NCBI GenBank assembly: GCA_949471785.1
Contig: CASWRE010000018.1
Location: 1 to 60,189 of the forward strand
DNA: 60,189 bases
DNA from: an uncultured Lachnospiraceae bacterium
GTDB taxonomy: Bacteria > Bacillota > Clostridia > Lachnospirales > Lachnospiraceae
Direction of reading: 5' to 3'
Made by a program: the position numbers and the translations under genes. Of this stretch, positions 26,184 through 34,733 are shown one piece after another. Numbering within the stretch: position 1 is the stretch's first letter; each line of letters begins with the position of its first letter. Under the pieces are notes generated by a model. That model saw only the letters and a list, made by a program, of their open reading frames with translations. It made no database searches and was not told the DNA's origin.

Positions 26184-28500
26184 GGTACAGTTTCACTTTC
26201 TGCATGATATTGGCTGCGGCCGCTTCGGGACTCTGGCTGTCCTCCAGGCAGAGCGCACCCTGCTCCAGCACGATCTCCTCAATCACATGATCTGTCAGCG
26301 CCGGCGTATCCGCCTTTTCCAACATATCGGACAGGGTCTCTATTTCCCCGGCGTCTGGCCAGCTCATATCCAGACTCACGCTGCCGCCTTCCCCGTCAGA
26401 GGTTCCTACCGACAGCCCGGACTGCACCTCATTCTCTTCGGTCATTTTGGCAAAGGCCGTCTTGTTGATGGGGAAGCCGTCGCCGGAGGACTGGATCTGC
26501 GCGCTGAGCAGCTCCTTTAACAGCCCCTTGGCCTTGTCCGGCGCCGCGCTCTTACTGTTTACACCGATCTGGCAGGCCGGTATAAAGGCCGCATGGCTTC
26601 CGGTCTGCATGGCCCTGTAGGGATATCGATCATCGCTTGAGTGATTGACCGACGTCATTTCCATATACTCCCACATGGAATCCAGATTAGCCAGTTCGAT
26701 ACGCTCGCCCTCCGATTTCATCATCAGCCCTATGGACATGATTCCGTCCCTTTTCGCTCCCGGAAGGCTGTCATAAGAGGTCCAGTCTGTCCGATGGCTG
26801 TCCGCGGTACCGCTGGTCCGGTACAGCCTTGCGGCCTGGGTAAGAAAATTGGTCACGGCCGCCTCATCGATCGTGCCGTTCTCATCCGTCCAGTTTGCCG
26901 AATCCATTCGGTACAGCAGATAAACGAGGGTCTTTGCATCCATAGATCGTAAGACGCCGCCGCCCGTCTCCGCCTGCAGTTTTTCCGCCGCGTCAGCCAA
27001 AGCCTCCAGACTGGCCGCCGCCTCCAGGATCTGGCTTTCCGTCTGGATGATCGGGATACTGATCCTGGTGGGCACCGCGTAAACCGCTCCGTCCCGCTCA
27101 TAGGCCCGGGCTACATTCTCAAAGAGCCCGTCGCTGCCGCTCACCTCATCCACCACGTCATGGACATCCAGCAGCATACCCTTCTCCATATAGCTGTCCA
27201 CCGGCATACCGTCCAGCACCAGCAGATCCGGACCGTTTCCGGCCAGCAGATCCGTGTTCAGGGCGCGTATGGCGTCCTCGGCAGTCTTGCCGTCCCCGCC
27301 GGTCAGCCCCACCTCCAGATGAACGTACACATCCGGATTGTTTTTCTGGTAGAGAGCGATGGCCTGTCTGAGTCCGGAGGAATCCTCCAGCGTAAACATG
27401 CGCAGCTCCGTCTCCGGCATGGCCGGCGTGTCCGGCGACCAGGTATAACGCAGAAGCTTCGTATGACTTTCCACCGCGTCAAAGCCAAAGATAAAGAAAT
27501 CGCCTCCCGGAAGTGTGCCGAATTCCCGTCGGGACAGGCTGGGATTGCTGAGGCTGTTTAAGGCGCCGTTGGCAATCTGTTCACTGACGCCGCCTCCCAG
27601 GACATGACGATAGATTCCCTCGTCATTACAGAAATAGATGTCATCCTCTCCTTCGCCGGGGGCAAACAGCAGCGAACGGCTTCCGCCTGCCGGCGTGTCG
27701 CCGTCCGCATCCTGAGAATCCAATATTGCATTGTCATTCAGCACACTGTCCGCATCCTTTTCTTCTCCCGTAGCCGTATCATAAATCCGGATGTCGCCGT
27801 TTCCATAGGTAAAGAGATTATTTCCCGCAAAACTGTAACCGGCAATCCGGTCTCCGGATTCATTGTAACAGAGTAGCGCTTTTTTCTGCTCCGAATCCAG
27901 CAGATACAGGCCTCCGCCGCTCTCCTTCCCCACCAGCTCCCCGGTGGGCGCAAAATAGAGCTCAAACATAAGTTCCGGCTCCGTTCCGTCAGGCAGAGTG
28001 AATGTTACCTTGCTCCCCGAACCGTCCGCGCCGACAATAATCGGCGTATAACCGGCGTCTAACGCAGCGATCTCCCCTTTCGGCCCAAAACTCAGACTCA
28101 GAATATCCGGCGTGTTTTCCATAGACAGGATTTCCGGCAATTCCTCTTTATTCCAGGAAACTCCCCCGTCCGTCGAGGACCAGAGACTGCGGCCGATGGC
28201 ATTTTCATCCTCTCCTACCAGCCGCAGCGAACCGTCCTCCAGGACACCCATGCCGCAGGCATCGTATACGCCCTCGGGAAACGCTATTTCCGATTCCAGA
28301 TAACGCCCCATAGCCGTCTCTCCGCCGGAACCTTCCGCCTGACCGTCTGCTGCCCCGGACGCGTTCGCCGTTCCCGTCGATCCCCGGGCATCCCCCGATC
28401 CCGGCGTATCTCCCGTCTGCTTCTGGCACCCGCCCAGCGCCTGCACCGCCAGGACTGACGCCAGAACAAGGGCCCCTATTTTTTTCTTCTTACATTTCAT
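26173..28500 (-). CDS. Lipoprotein fusing a propeller-like domain to an ABC solute-binding domain
   Basis: A 775-residue lipoprotein. Signal with lipobox ALGGC (Cys25), then a Gly/Ser/Ala-rich linker. Residues ~60-390 contain repeated beta-strand units (SLWSSTDGGVSWNKEE, SLSFGPKGEIAALDAG, YFAPTGELVGK, YSFAGNNLFTYGNGDIRIYD), like a beta-propeller of the BNR/WD type. From about 395 a family 1 extracellular solute-binding domain follows (LRMFTLEDSSGLRQAIALYQ; GNGPDLLVLDGMPV; PTRISIPIIQTES). The fusion is unusual: standard binding proteins are ~430 residues. GGGAGG lies upstream of the start. It heads the five-gene operon. Confidence 0.8.
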   Translation of the reverse strand: MKCKKKKIGALVLASVLAVQALGGCQKQTGDTPGSGDARGSTGTANASGAADGQAEGSGGETAMGRYLESEIAFPEGVYDACGMGVLEDGSLRLVGEDENAIGRSLWSSTDGGVSWNKEELPEILSMENTPDILSLSFGPKGEIAALDAGYTPIIVGADGSGSKVTFTLPDGTEPELMFELYFAPTGELVGKESGGGLYLLDSEQKKALLCYNESGDRIAGYSFAGNNLFTYGNGDIRIYDTATGEEKDADSVLNDNAILDSQDADGDTPAGGSRSLLFAPGEGEDDIYFCNDEGIYRHVLGGGVSEQIANGALNSLSNPSLSRREFGTLPGGDFFIFGFDAVESHTKLLRYTWSPDTPAMPETELRMFTLEDSSGLRQAIALYQKNNPDVYVHLEVGLTGGDGKTAEDAIRALNTDLLAGNGPDLLVLDGMPVDSYMEKGMLLDVHDVVDEVSGSDGLFENVARAYERDGAVYAVPTRISIPIIQTESQILEAAASLEALADAAEKLQAETGGGVLRSMDAKTLVYLLYRMDSANWTDENGTIDEAAVTNFLTQAARLYRTSGTADSHRTDWTSYDSLPGAKRDGIMSIGLMMKSEGERIELANLDSMWEYMEMTSVNHSSDDRYPYRAMQTGSHAAFIPACQIGVNSKSAAPDKAKGLLKELLSAQIQSSGDGFPINKTAFAKMTEENEVQSGLSVGTSDGEGGSVSLDMSWPDAGEIETLSDMLEKADTPALTDHVIEEIVLEQGALCLEDSQSPEAAAANIMQKVKLYLAE

Positions 28501-28529
28501 CGTATTATTTACCTCCCTTTTTGCGATTG

Positions 28530-28590
28530 TCTAAAGTTTACCCTCCTTTCCTCTAAACTTTCTCTAAGGAAACTCTATTTTTTATCTAAA
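28530..28590 (-). promoter_or_regulatory. 11-bp phased TTTAGA direct-repeat array (candidate response regulator site)
   Basis: On the plus strand TCTA-type hexamers start at 28530, 28552, 28563, 28574 and 28585, i.e. spacings 22, 11, 11, 11 (TCTAAA, TCTAAA, TCTAAG, TCTATT, TCTAAA). On the minus strand this is TTTAGA-N5 in tandem. OmpR-type regulators bind hexamer direct repeats on such an 11-bp step. It lies between the divergent lipoprotein operon and the response regulator gene 28746. The rest of the 28501-28745 gap includes a near-palindrome TCTATTTTAGAGA near 28680. Confidence 0.6.
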
Positions 28591-28745
28591 ATCCAACGGC
28601 CGATATAGCAAGCCCATCCATGCCGGGAGGCTGCGAATGTATATGGCAAAACCGTTACCAGAAAATATCTTCCTTAGATCTATTTTAGAGATTAATTACA
28701 GAAAACTATGTTATACTTCAAATACTACTTATATGCGGAGGTTTT

Positions 28746-29423
28746 ATGCGGCTGCTTTTAATTGAAGATGATAAAAGACTATGCGACTCCCTCGGCTTTT
28801 ATCTGGAACGCCGGGGCTTCACTGTGGATATCTGTCATGACGGCGAAGAAGGCCTCCTTCTTATACAGGAACAGGCCCACGATCTGATCCTGCTGGATCG
28901 GATGCTGCCCTCTCTGGACGGCGCTTCTGTCCTGAAAAAAATCCGGGCCGGACATATCTGCACCCCGGTCATCCTCCTCACCGCTCTGGGTGAAGTCAAT
29001 GACCGGATTGAAGGCTTAAACTGCGGCGCCGACGACTACCTGGTCAAACCCTTTGACTTTGAGGAACTCACCGCCCGCATCCACTGTATCAGCCGGAGGC
29101 CGTCCCGCTGGGAGGATAGCGAACGTCTTACCTTCGGCGACATTACTTATGATGTTCTCCTCCATGAGCTTTCCGGCAGCGGAAAAAAATTCGTCCTCTC
29201 CCGGCGGGAGAGTGATCTTCTGGAAGTATTTTTGCGTAATCCGGGACAGTCTCTGCCCCGTTCATTAATCCTGTCCCGTGTCTGGGGGCCGGACGCCCCG
29301 GTGGAAGAAGGAAATCTGGACAACTATATTCATTTCATTCGGCGTCGTCTGCGATCAGTCAGCAGCCGTGTGACCCTGCGGACCATCCGCGGCATCGGCT
29401 ATTGTCTGGAAGATAGCCGCTAA
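28746..29423 (+). CDS. OmpR/PhoB-family response regulator
   Basis: A 225-residue regulator. The receiver has LIEDDKRL, the phospho-Asp in LILLDRMLPSLDG near residue 52 and the Lys in DDYLVKPFDF. The winged-helix domain has SRRESDLLEVFLRNPGQ and LRTIRGIGYCL. GGAGGTTTT precedes the ATG. It is divergent from the lipoprotein operon with the phased repeat array between them, and 83 bases before its kinase. It most likely controls the lipoprotein operon and perhaps itself (inference from position). Confidence 0.95.
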   Translation: MRLLLIEDDKRLCDSLGFYLERRGFTVDICHDGEEGLLLIQEQAHDLILLDRMLPSLDGASVLKKIRAGHICTPVILLTALGEVNDRIEGLNCGADDYLVKPFDFEELTARIHCISRRPSRWEDSERLTFGDITYDVLLHELSGSGKKFVLSRRESDLLEVFLRNPGQSLPRSLILSRVWGPDAPVEEGNLDNYIHFIRRRLRSVSSRVTLRTIRGIGYCLEDSR

Positions 29424-29506
29424 GTGGACACTGATAATACCGCCGATCCCCCGCGGCCGTTTCGACACCGGATGGCTGCAGCGGGTCGCTGTCTGGAGGA
29501 CATCCC

Positions 29507-30895
29507 ATGATCAAAGGACTACAAATAAAACTGACCGGATTCTGCGTCGTCATTTCGGCCATGATCCTCACGGCCATGAGCCTGCTCTGCCTGCATATCT
29601 CTGAAAAAAACATGGATCAAAATGAATACCACACCTTTGAGAACACGGTTTATGCCGTCATCAGCTATCTGGAAGGCCAGTCCGTAATTTCCCACGAGTG
29701 GGTGCTGCGCATGGAGAGCGGCCACGACCTGACTCTCTGGCTCTATGACAACGGCAAACCTCTGTTGATCAACAGTCTGGCCTCCGCTTCCCACGGAAAA
29801 AAAACAGAGCAGAATGCTTCCCTGGCCGAACGCGTTATCGCAGAGGCCCAAAAAAAGAACGGCGTCAACGTCCTTTCCTCTGACACTTCCTATACGCTGA
29901 CCCAGCACACAACTTTTATCTTTTCCGATGGAAACAATCGTTACTACGCCGCCGCCCTGCTGGTTCCCGGACAAAAATCCGGCCTGGGCGCCGTGATCCT
30001 CCATCCGCTGACTGCCCAGACCGCCCAGATCCACAGGCAGCGCAGAGATTTTTTTCTGGCTGCTCTGCTGGCCCTGACGGCTCTGGCCGCCTTTTTCTGG
30101 TTCTTTACCGGCATTATTCTGCGCCCTGTGGAGGAAAGCCGGAAAAAACAGGCCCGCTTCGTGGCCGCCGCCTCCCACGAACTGCGCACCCCTCTGGCCG
30201 TCATCCTCTCCAGCGCCTCGTGCCTGCAGGAGCTTCTCGACGCCGGAAATCTTCCCGTGTCCGACCGGGGCATGCCCGAAGCGCAGGAAAATCCCGCGTC
30301 CCTTCAGAATGCTTCCCCACAGCGTTTTCTGAACGCAATCCTGTCCGAGAGCCGCCGCATGAATCATCTCGTGCGGGATATGCTGCAGCTGGCCCACATG
30401 GACGCACAGGCGCCCGGGCTGCGCCTGCAGCCCACTCCCCTGGACACGCTGCTTTTAGACATCTGCGAAAAGTACGAACCCCTGGCAGCCGAAAAGGGCG
30501 TCCGTCTGACCGTATCCCTGCCTGACGACGCCCTTCCCGACTGTCCCTGCGACCGGGAACGCATCCTGCAGTCCCTGGCCGTACTGATTGATAACGCATT
30601 CAGTTACACGCCTGCCGGCGGTACGGTGAGCCTGACTCTCGTCATGACCCGGCGCCACTTCCGGCTCACCGTGTCCGACACCGGCCCCGGTATCGCGGAC
30701 AAAGACAAAGAAGCTGTCTTTGAACGGTTTTACCGGGCCGAAACCTCCCGTTCCGACAAGGCCCACTACGGCCTGGGCCTGCCCATAGCGCGGGATATCG
30801 TAAAGCAGCACGGCGGACGGCTCACCGCGGCAGACGCGCCAGAGGGCGGCGCCGCTTTCATTCTGGAACTGCCGGTGCGGGGAAGCATCCATTGA
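29507..30895 (+). CDS. Membrane sensor histidine kinase
   Basis: A 462-residue sensor kinase. Membrane segments near residues 5-28 and 182-203 flank a ~150-residue extracellular sensor. No clear HAMP. H-box AASHELRTPLAVILSS near 222; N-box IDNAFSYTPAGG near 362; G1 DTGPGIADKD; G2 GLGLPIARDIVKQHGG. It pairs with the regulator 83 bases upstream. Its stop lies 27 bases from the convergent pglZ stop, with no terminator seen, so read-through into antisense pglZ is possible. Confidence 0.93.
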   Translation: MIKGLQIKLTGFCVVISAMILTAMSLLCLHISEKNMDQNEYHTFENTVYAVISYLEGQSVISHEWVLRMESGHDLTLWLYDNGKPLLINSLASASHGKKTEQNASLAERVIAEAQKKNGVNVLSSDTSYTLTQHTTFIFSDGNNRYYAAALLVPGQKSGLGAVILHPLTAQTAQIHRQRRDFFLAALLALTALAAFFWFFTGIILRPVEESRKKQARFVAAASHELRTPLAVILSSASCLQELLDAGNLPVSDRGMPEAQENPASLQNASPQRFLNAILSESRRMNHLVRDMLQLAHMDAQAPGLRLQPTPLDTLLLDICEKYEPLAAEKGVRLTVSLPDDALPDCPCDRERILQSLAVLIDNAFSYTPAGGTVSLTLVMTRRHFRLTVSDTGPGIADKDKEAVFERFYRAETSRSDKAHYGLGLPIARDIVKQHGGRLTAADAPEGGAAFILELPVRGSIH

Positions 30896-30922
30896 AGCGC
30901 TTTGCTTTACCAAATTCCAAAG

Positions 30923-33427
30923 TCATTCTGCAAATGTACTATCTACTATTACAGGATGTCTGAACTGCTCTATCCCCGTTTCATCATCTGTTACCACCAA
31001 ATAGTACTGCTTATTGGGGTCGTACCTCCGGTTCTTAAAGTGAAAGCGCATGCGGAACATTCTCCTGGCAGAATCCGGTTCACGGCTGTCCGCCACATAA
31101 ATATTCTCGTTTGAAATATGTTCCCCGTCATCAGACAGAAATACCATTCTATACGTCGCCTCCTTCGCCGTATCACTTACCGGCTGAGCCTGAATAAAGT
31201 CTATGTTTGTAATCAAGTTTGTAATTTTCTGTATTATGCTCACAAGATTTATTTGCACTGGCCTGGTTTCCACATGACCACGTTCCATTTTTACATCCAG
31301 CACCGGCACAATCATTTCCTGCGGGGAAGAACCGCCATGCACAAAGTTCTGCCCGCCTCCTGCAACCTTAAATACATTGCTGCTGACAGGAAAAGCTACT
31401 TTTTTTTCATCTTCATATCCAAGAATGTGGCCAAGATCAACGGTCTGTACCCCATCATCTACAATTGTTTCTTTAGAAACAATGAATCGTCGATTGATCC
31501 ATGCATCTTTCCTGTTTACACCGCTAATCTTGTCACTCTCCGCAATCTTATCCCTCTTATATATAAATCCATGATCTGCTGTCACAAGGAAACGATAGGT
31601 ATTTGCATTTGTAGAAATCCTGTGTATCACTTCCATTACTTCACTAATTGCATCCTCACAGGCAGCAAACACTTCATCTTCTGTATTCCGCTTATCGCCT
31701 CTGGCATCAATCTGATTATGATAGACGTACACCACCTGTCTGCCCGTAAATATTTCTCTGAGCGCCGCAATCTTCAATTTCCTGATATCATCCAGCTGCA
31801 CACACACAGAATCTTTACAGTGACCCTGCAGCACAGTCTGCCTTCCAGTCAAATCATTACAAAGAATATCGTCCGCATAAATCTCATAATCATCTTTCAT
31901 TACCAGGGATGTATGCGGCAGCAAAGCCGCCATTCCCAGTCTTGTATACGACGGCAACGTACTCATCATTGCCGATAGTTTTGCAGTACATCTTGGATCG
32001 TCTTTCAACCGCAGAAACAATTCCCGCCCAACTTCATACCGCATGGCATCAGAAATAATAACAACGATTCTCTCCTTTGCCTGATTCACAAAACTATTAT
32101 AAAAAAATCTCTGAGGCGGCAGAACGGTAAGTCCATCCGCTCTCATAAATGCCCGATTCCATACTGGTAAAAGATTATTCAAATATTCATTTGTATAAAT
32201 ATTTTCGACTAAAACCTGTAACTGCTCATAAACCGCTGTATCCTCTATTTTATCATAATAATAATAAAACTTCCGATACCCCCAATCTATCATACAGTCA
32301 CTATCCAAATACTGTTTCACAATATCTTTTAACTGTTCTCCACCAACATAATTTGCAGCACAAATAACAGAAAACGCATTTCGGATCATGAAATATTGAT
32401 TTTTGTATCTTTCACCAAAATGCATTTTTGAACGCATATCACAGATCTGCAAAATTGTCATTCCATCCAGTTTTGCACCGATATCCTCTGATATAAGTCT
32501 TTCAGCCATCCATTTCAGAATACTATCATCAAAATATGCAAAAGTATCACAATATACAAAAGCATCCGGGTCATATTTCAAGAGGTGATCTCCCACCTTC
32601 AGTCTGCAGGCCACATGAACGGATAATCTATCATAATCTTCTCTATATACGACATTGTTCATCAAATTATCAAGAAACGCAATAATATTGCCTTGCTTCA
32701 TGGAAACAAAGCCTCGCCATTCTCTGGGAACTCCTCGCTGTATATAATGGTCTGTATAGGTAACAAATAAAGTTACTATCAGTTTTTCTACTGTGGGCTC
32801 CACATCCACATAGCCAAAATGCTGCTCGCAAAGCTTCCAGAATGCGCCAAGAAGATCATACTTATCCATTTCTTCAAGATATTTATCTTCTTCAATCGTA
32901 TGCTCTGAAATAACAATCCTTAAAACTTCTTCAAACGAACAGGTTCTTGTCCTGCAGATAGCGCTAAGCAGACCAATCAGAATGTTTTCCTCATTGAAGT
33001 TTTCGATTTCAAGATCATAAAAACGCTGTGTTCTCTCTTTATTTGCAAAGAATTTAATATGTTTTTCTATAATCGGCTTATATCTTTCCGCGATGCCCAA
33101 ATCATCAGACAATAACGATGCTCTGTCTGCAAAAAATCTCCTGGAATACAGCATTGTATCTTCAAGGTGATTATCCTTTACCTCCGGTTTGGGAAACGGA
33201 GCATAAATCAGATAGTTCGTCTCCGTATCAACCCGTTCCAAAAAGTACTTGGTATAAAACTGATTATCCCTCTCCAAATGGTAAACCTTTGCATTTTGAA
33301 GTTCCACGGATTCCATATCTTCGGCAAACTCCGCCCTATCATCATACCAGAAAATGAGTTTGCGTGTCCCACCTGTAAACTCAGCATTCAGCCTGTCTAT
33401 AATCTGCTTTAGATTCAGCACCGTCAT
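30923..33427 (-). CDS. pglZ: BREX type 1 phosphatase-like protein PglZ
   Basis: An 834-residue PglZ, the alkaline-phosphatase-superfamily member required by BREX for phage exclusion and methylation. Typical features: MTVLNLKQIIDRLNAEF at the start, metal-type IIVISDAMRYEVGREL-like core (residues ~450), GMAALLPH and VTADHGFIYKRD near 640. Length matches the BREX type 1 form. It is the last gene of the island: in standard type 1 loci brxL follows, but here a convergent histidine kinase follows directly. It starts 55 bases after the 171-residue unknown gene. Base composition is AT-rich. Confidence 0.93.
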   Translation of the reverse strand: MTVLNLKQIIDRLNAEFTGGTRKLIFWYDDRAEFAEDMESVELQNAKVYHLERDNQFYTKYFLERVDTETNYLIYAPFPKPEVKDNHLEDTMLYSRRFFADRASLLSDDLGIAERYKPIIEKHIKFFANKERTQRFYDLEIENFNEENILIGLLSAICRTRTCSFEEVLRIVISEHTIEEDKYLEEMDKYDLLGAFWKLCEQHFGYVDVEPTVEKLIVTLFVTYTDHYIQRGVPREWRGFVSMKQGNIIAFLDNLMNNVVYREDYDRLSVHVACRLKVGDHLLKYDPDAFVYCDTFAYFDDSILKWMAERLISEDIGAKLDGMTILQICDMRSKMHFGERYKNQYFMIRNAFSVICAANYVGGEQLKDIVKQYLDSDCMIDWGYRKFYYYYDKIEDTAVYEQLQVLVENIYTNEYLNNLLPVWNRAFMRADGLTVLPPQRFFYNSFVNQAKERIVVIISDAMRYEVGRELFLRLKDDPRCTAKLSAMMSTLPSYTRLGMAALLPHTSLVMKDDYEIYADDILCNDLTGRQTVLQGHCKDSVCVQLDDIRKLKIAALREIFTGRQVVYVYHNQIDARGDKRNTEDEVFAACEDAISEVMEVIHRISTNANTYRFLVTADHGFIYKRDKIAESDKISGVNRKDAWINRRFIVSKETIVDDGVQTVDLGHILGYEDEKKVAFPVSSNVFKVAGGGQNFVHGGSSPQEMIVPVLDVKMERGHVETRPVQINLVSIIQKITNLITNIDFIQAQPVSDTAKEATYRMVFLSDDGEHISNENIYVADSREPDSARRMFRMRFHFKNRRYDPNKQYYLVVTDDETGIEQFRHPVIVDSTFAE

Positions 33428-33482
33428 GATATAACTTCGTCCCTTCCTCTGCCTGTTTAAAAAAGATAATTAAAACTGCTCA

Positions 33483-33998
33483 TTATCTCATCCCTCTCAC
33501 CGAATTGCTTGCTTTATCTAATATAGAAAACACCTTTTTCACAGCCTCTTTTACATCATCTGCCAAAACAAGACCTATCTCGTCGAACATAATTGACAGC
33601 TGTGGATTTCTATCTTTTGTTACTTTTGCCGCAATGTCTATTGCTTTCTTAAAAATATCTTTTATGTGATTTTCGTATGTACAAGAATCTGATACATACA
33701 CAACTTGTCCATAATCCACTTCCATATATATGGACATACACCATGGATAATTATTTTTACAGTATTCTAACAAATAATCTTGTAGCCATTCATACCTTGT
33801 ATGACATATACCATCATTGTCCCGCCAAAAAACTTTTTCTGGCATCCGCATCCAAAAATTATCCACATGCCAATTATAATGTGAAATTCCCAAAGAATTT
33901 GGGGATTGAAAATTTGTTCTCGAATAAAATGGACAATTTTCGCAATTTCTCATGCACCCATATAGGCCATACTGATTTTGCAAAAAATTATTATTCAT
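33483..33998 (-). CDS. Unknown 171-residue cargo protein with N-terminal Cys cluster
   Basis: Not recognised. An N-terminal Cys cluster (CMRNCENCPF) suggests metal binding. The middle has VFWRDNDGICHTRYEWLQDYL and YYMEVDYG-like acidic/aromatic patches; the C-terminus is helical (DDVKEAVKKVFSILDKA). No membrane segments. It sits between the relic pglX fragment and pglZ, codirectional with the BREX genes, so it is probably cargo of the island. The family is unknown. Confidence 0.6.
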   Translation of the reverse strand: MNNNFLQNQYGLYGCMRNCENCPFYSRTNFQSPNSLGISHYNWHVDNFWMRMPEKVFWRDNDGICHTRYEWLQDYLLEYCKNNYPWCMSIYMEVDYGQVVYVSDSCTYENHIKDIFKKAIDIAAKVTKDRNPQLSIMFDEIGLVLADDVKEAVKKVFSILDKASNSVRGMR

Positions 33999-34027
33999 AG
34001 CTCATTAACCTTTCTGTTTCAATTTGT

Positions 34028-34105
34028 TTAAAGCTTATATCTTTGCCAACACTCCTTTAACTGCTTCTGCAATTTTTCCTTTCGTTTCGTTGCCGCCCTC
34101 TGCTT
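34028..34105 (-). pseudogene. Relic of a second pglX 3' end
   Basis: The minus strand reads KQRAATKRKEKLQKQLKECW before stop; the real pglX has AATKRREKLQKQLKECRD. About 50 bases (34050-34099 against 35671-35720) differ at only six places, mostly silent. This is a leftover of a duplicated pglX C-terminal region, not a functional gene. Confidence 0.75.
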
Positions 34106-34171
34106 CCCACGCTTTATATTAATCTGAAATTAAATACCCCATAAACAAACGCCCTCTTATCCGTATTGCCC

Positions 34172-34387
34172 TTATGCATTTTTCTCCTGATACTCTTCTA
34201 ACAAATCTCTGGCTAAATAAGTATCACTCATGCAGTGAAGATCGGATACGCCGTCACGAATTAGTTCGCGCTCTGTAGAGTGGTAGAAAAAATCCATTGC
34301 TTCCTTCACAGTGATGCCCGCAAGTTCAGCAAATTTTATAATGACTCGTCCGTATTTTCTTTGCAGTAAAATAGCGTTTGCCTTCAT
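34172..34387 (-). CDS. DUF3791-type small protein
   Basis: A 71-residue protein resembling DUF3791: KYGRVIIKFAELAGITVKEA, then MDFFYHSTERELI, SDLHCMSDTYLARDLLEEY. In many Clostridia it overlaps the 3' end of a DUF3990 gene (ADP-ribosyltransferase-like). Here its ATG overlaps the stop of a DUF3990 remnant by ATGA, so the pair was once coupled. It may be an antitoxin-like partner (inference). It is intact while its mate is broken. Confidence 0.75.
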   Translation of the reverse strand: MKANAILLQRKYGRVIIKFAELAGITVKEAMDFFYHSTERELIRDGVSDLHCMSDTYLARDLLEEYQEKNA

Positions 34388-34730
34388 ACACAGTAACTCC
34401 TCTCAAATTTTAAATGTTTGTCTATAATCTCCTGTCTGCGAAAATAATTTTGTATATTGGGTTCCTTCATTACCAATCTGGCAATTGCCCCTGAACGGCT
34501 GATCAGCTTTTCAAAATATCATTCTATTGTATCAAATACGCGGTCATTCACCATCACGTCCGTTGTAATATCGTAATCGTACGGCATTGCTAAATAAATT
34601 CCAGCCATCCATTCGAATAAGCCTTAACATTTTTGGACACGGTATCTCTCACATGCTATTTCATCGTCCTTGTACACGGAAACAACGCCCTGTTTCCCCT
34701 TCCTGATGGACTTTCTGCACCATGCTTTGC
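34384..34730 (-). pseudogene. Degraded DUF3990-type gene
   Basis: Pieces in several frames match a DUF3990 C-terminal half: GVVSVYKDDEIACERYR, AYSNGWLEFI, MPYDYDITTDVMVNDRVFDT, YFEKLISRSGAIARLVMKEP. They are separated by frame changes (about 34595 and further upstream) and an in-frame TGA (34519-34521). The final stop overlaps the DUF3791 start. DUF3990 belongs to the ADP-ribosyltransferase-like group (from memory). The gene is clearly inactive. Confidence 0.7.
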
Positions 34731-34733
34731 CCG

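Noticed and set aside
30896..30922. Attachment site or direct repeat at the left end of the BREX island
   Set aside because: I found no matching repeat near the right edge (46.3-46.9 kb) and no tRNA or integrase gene.
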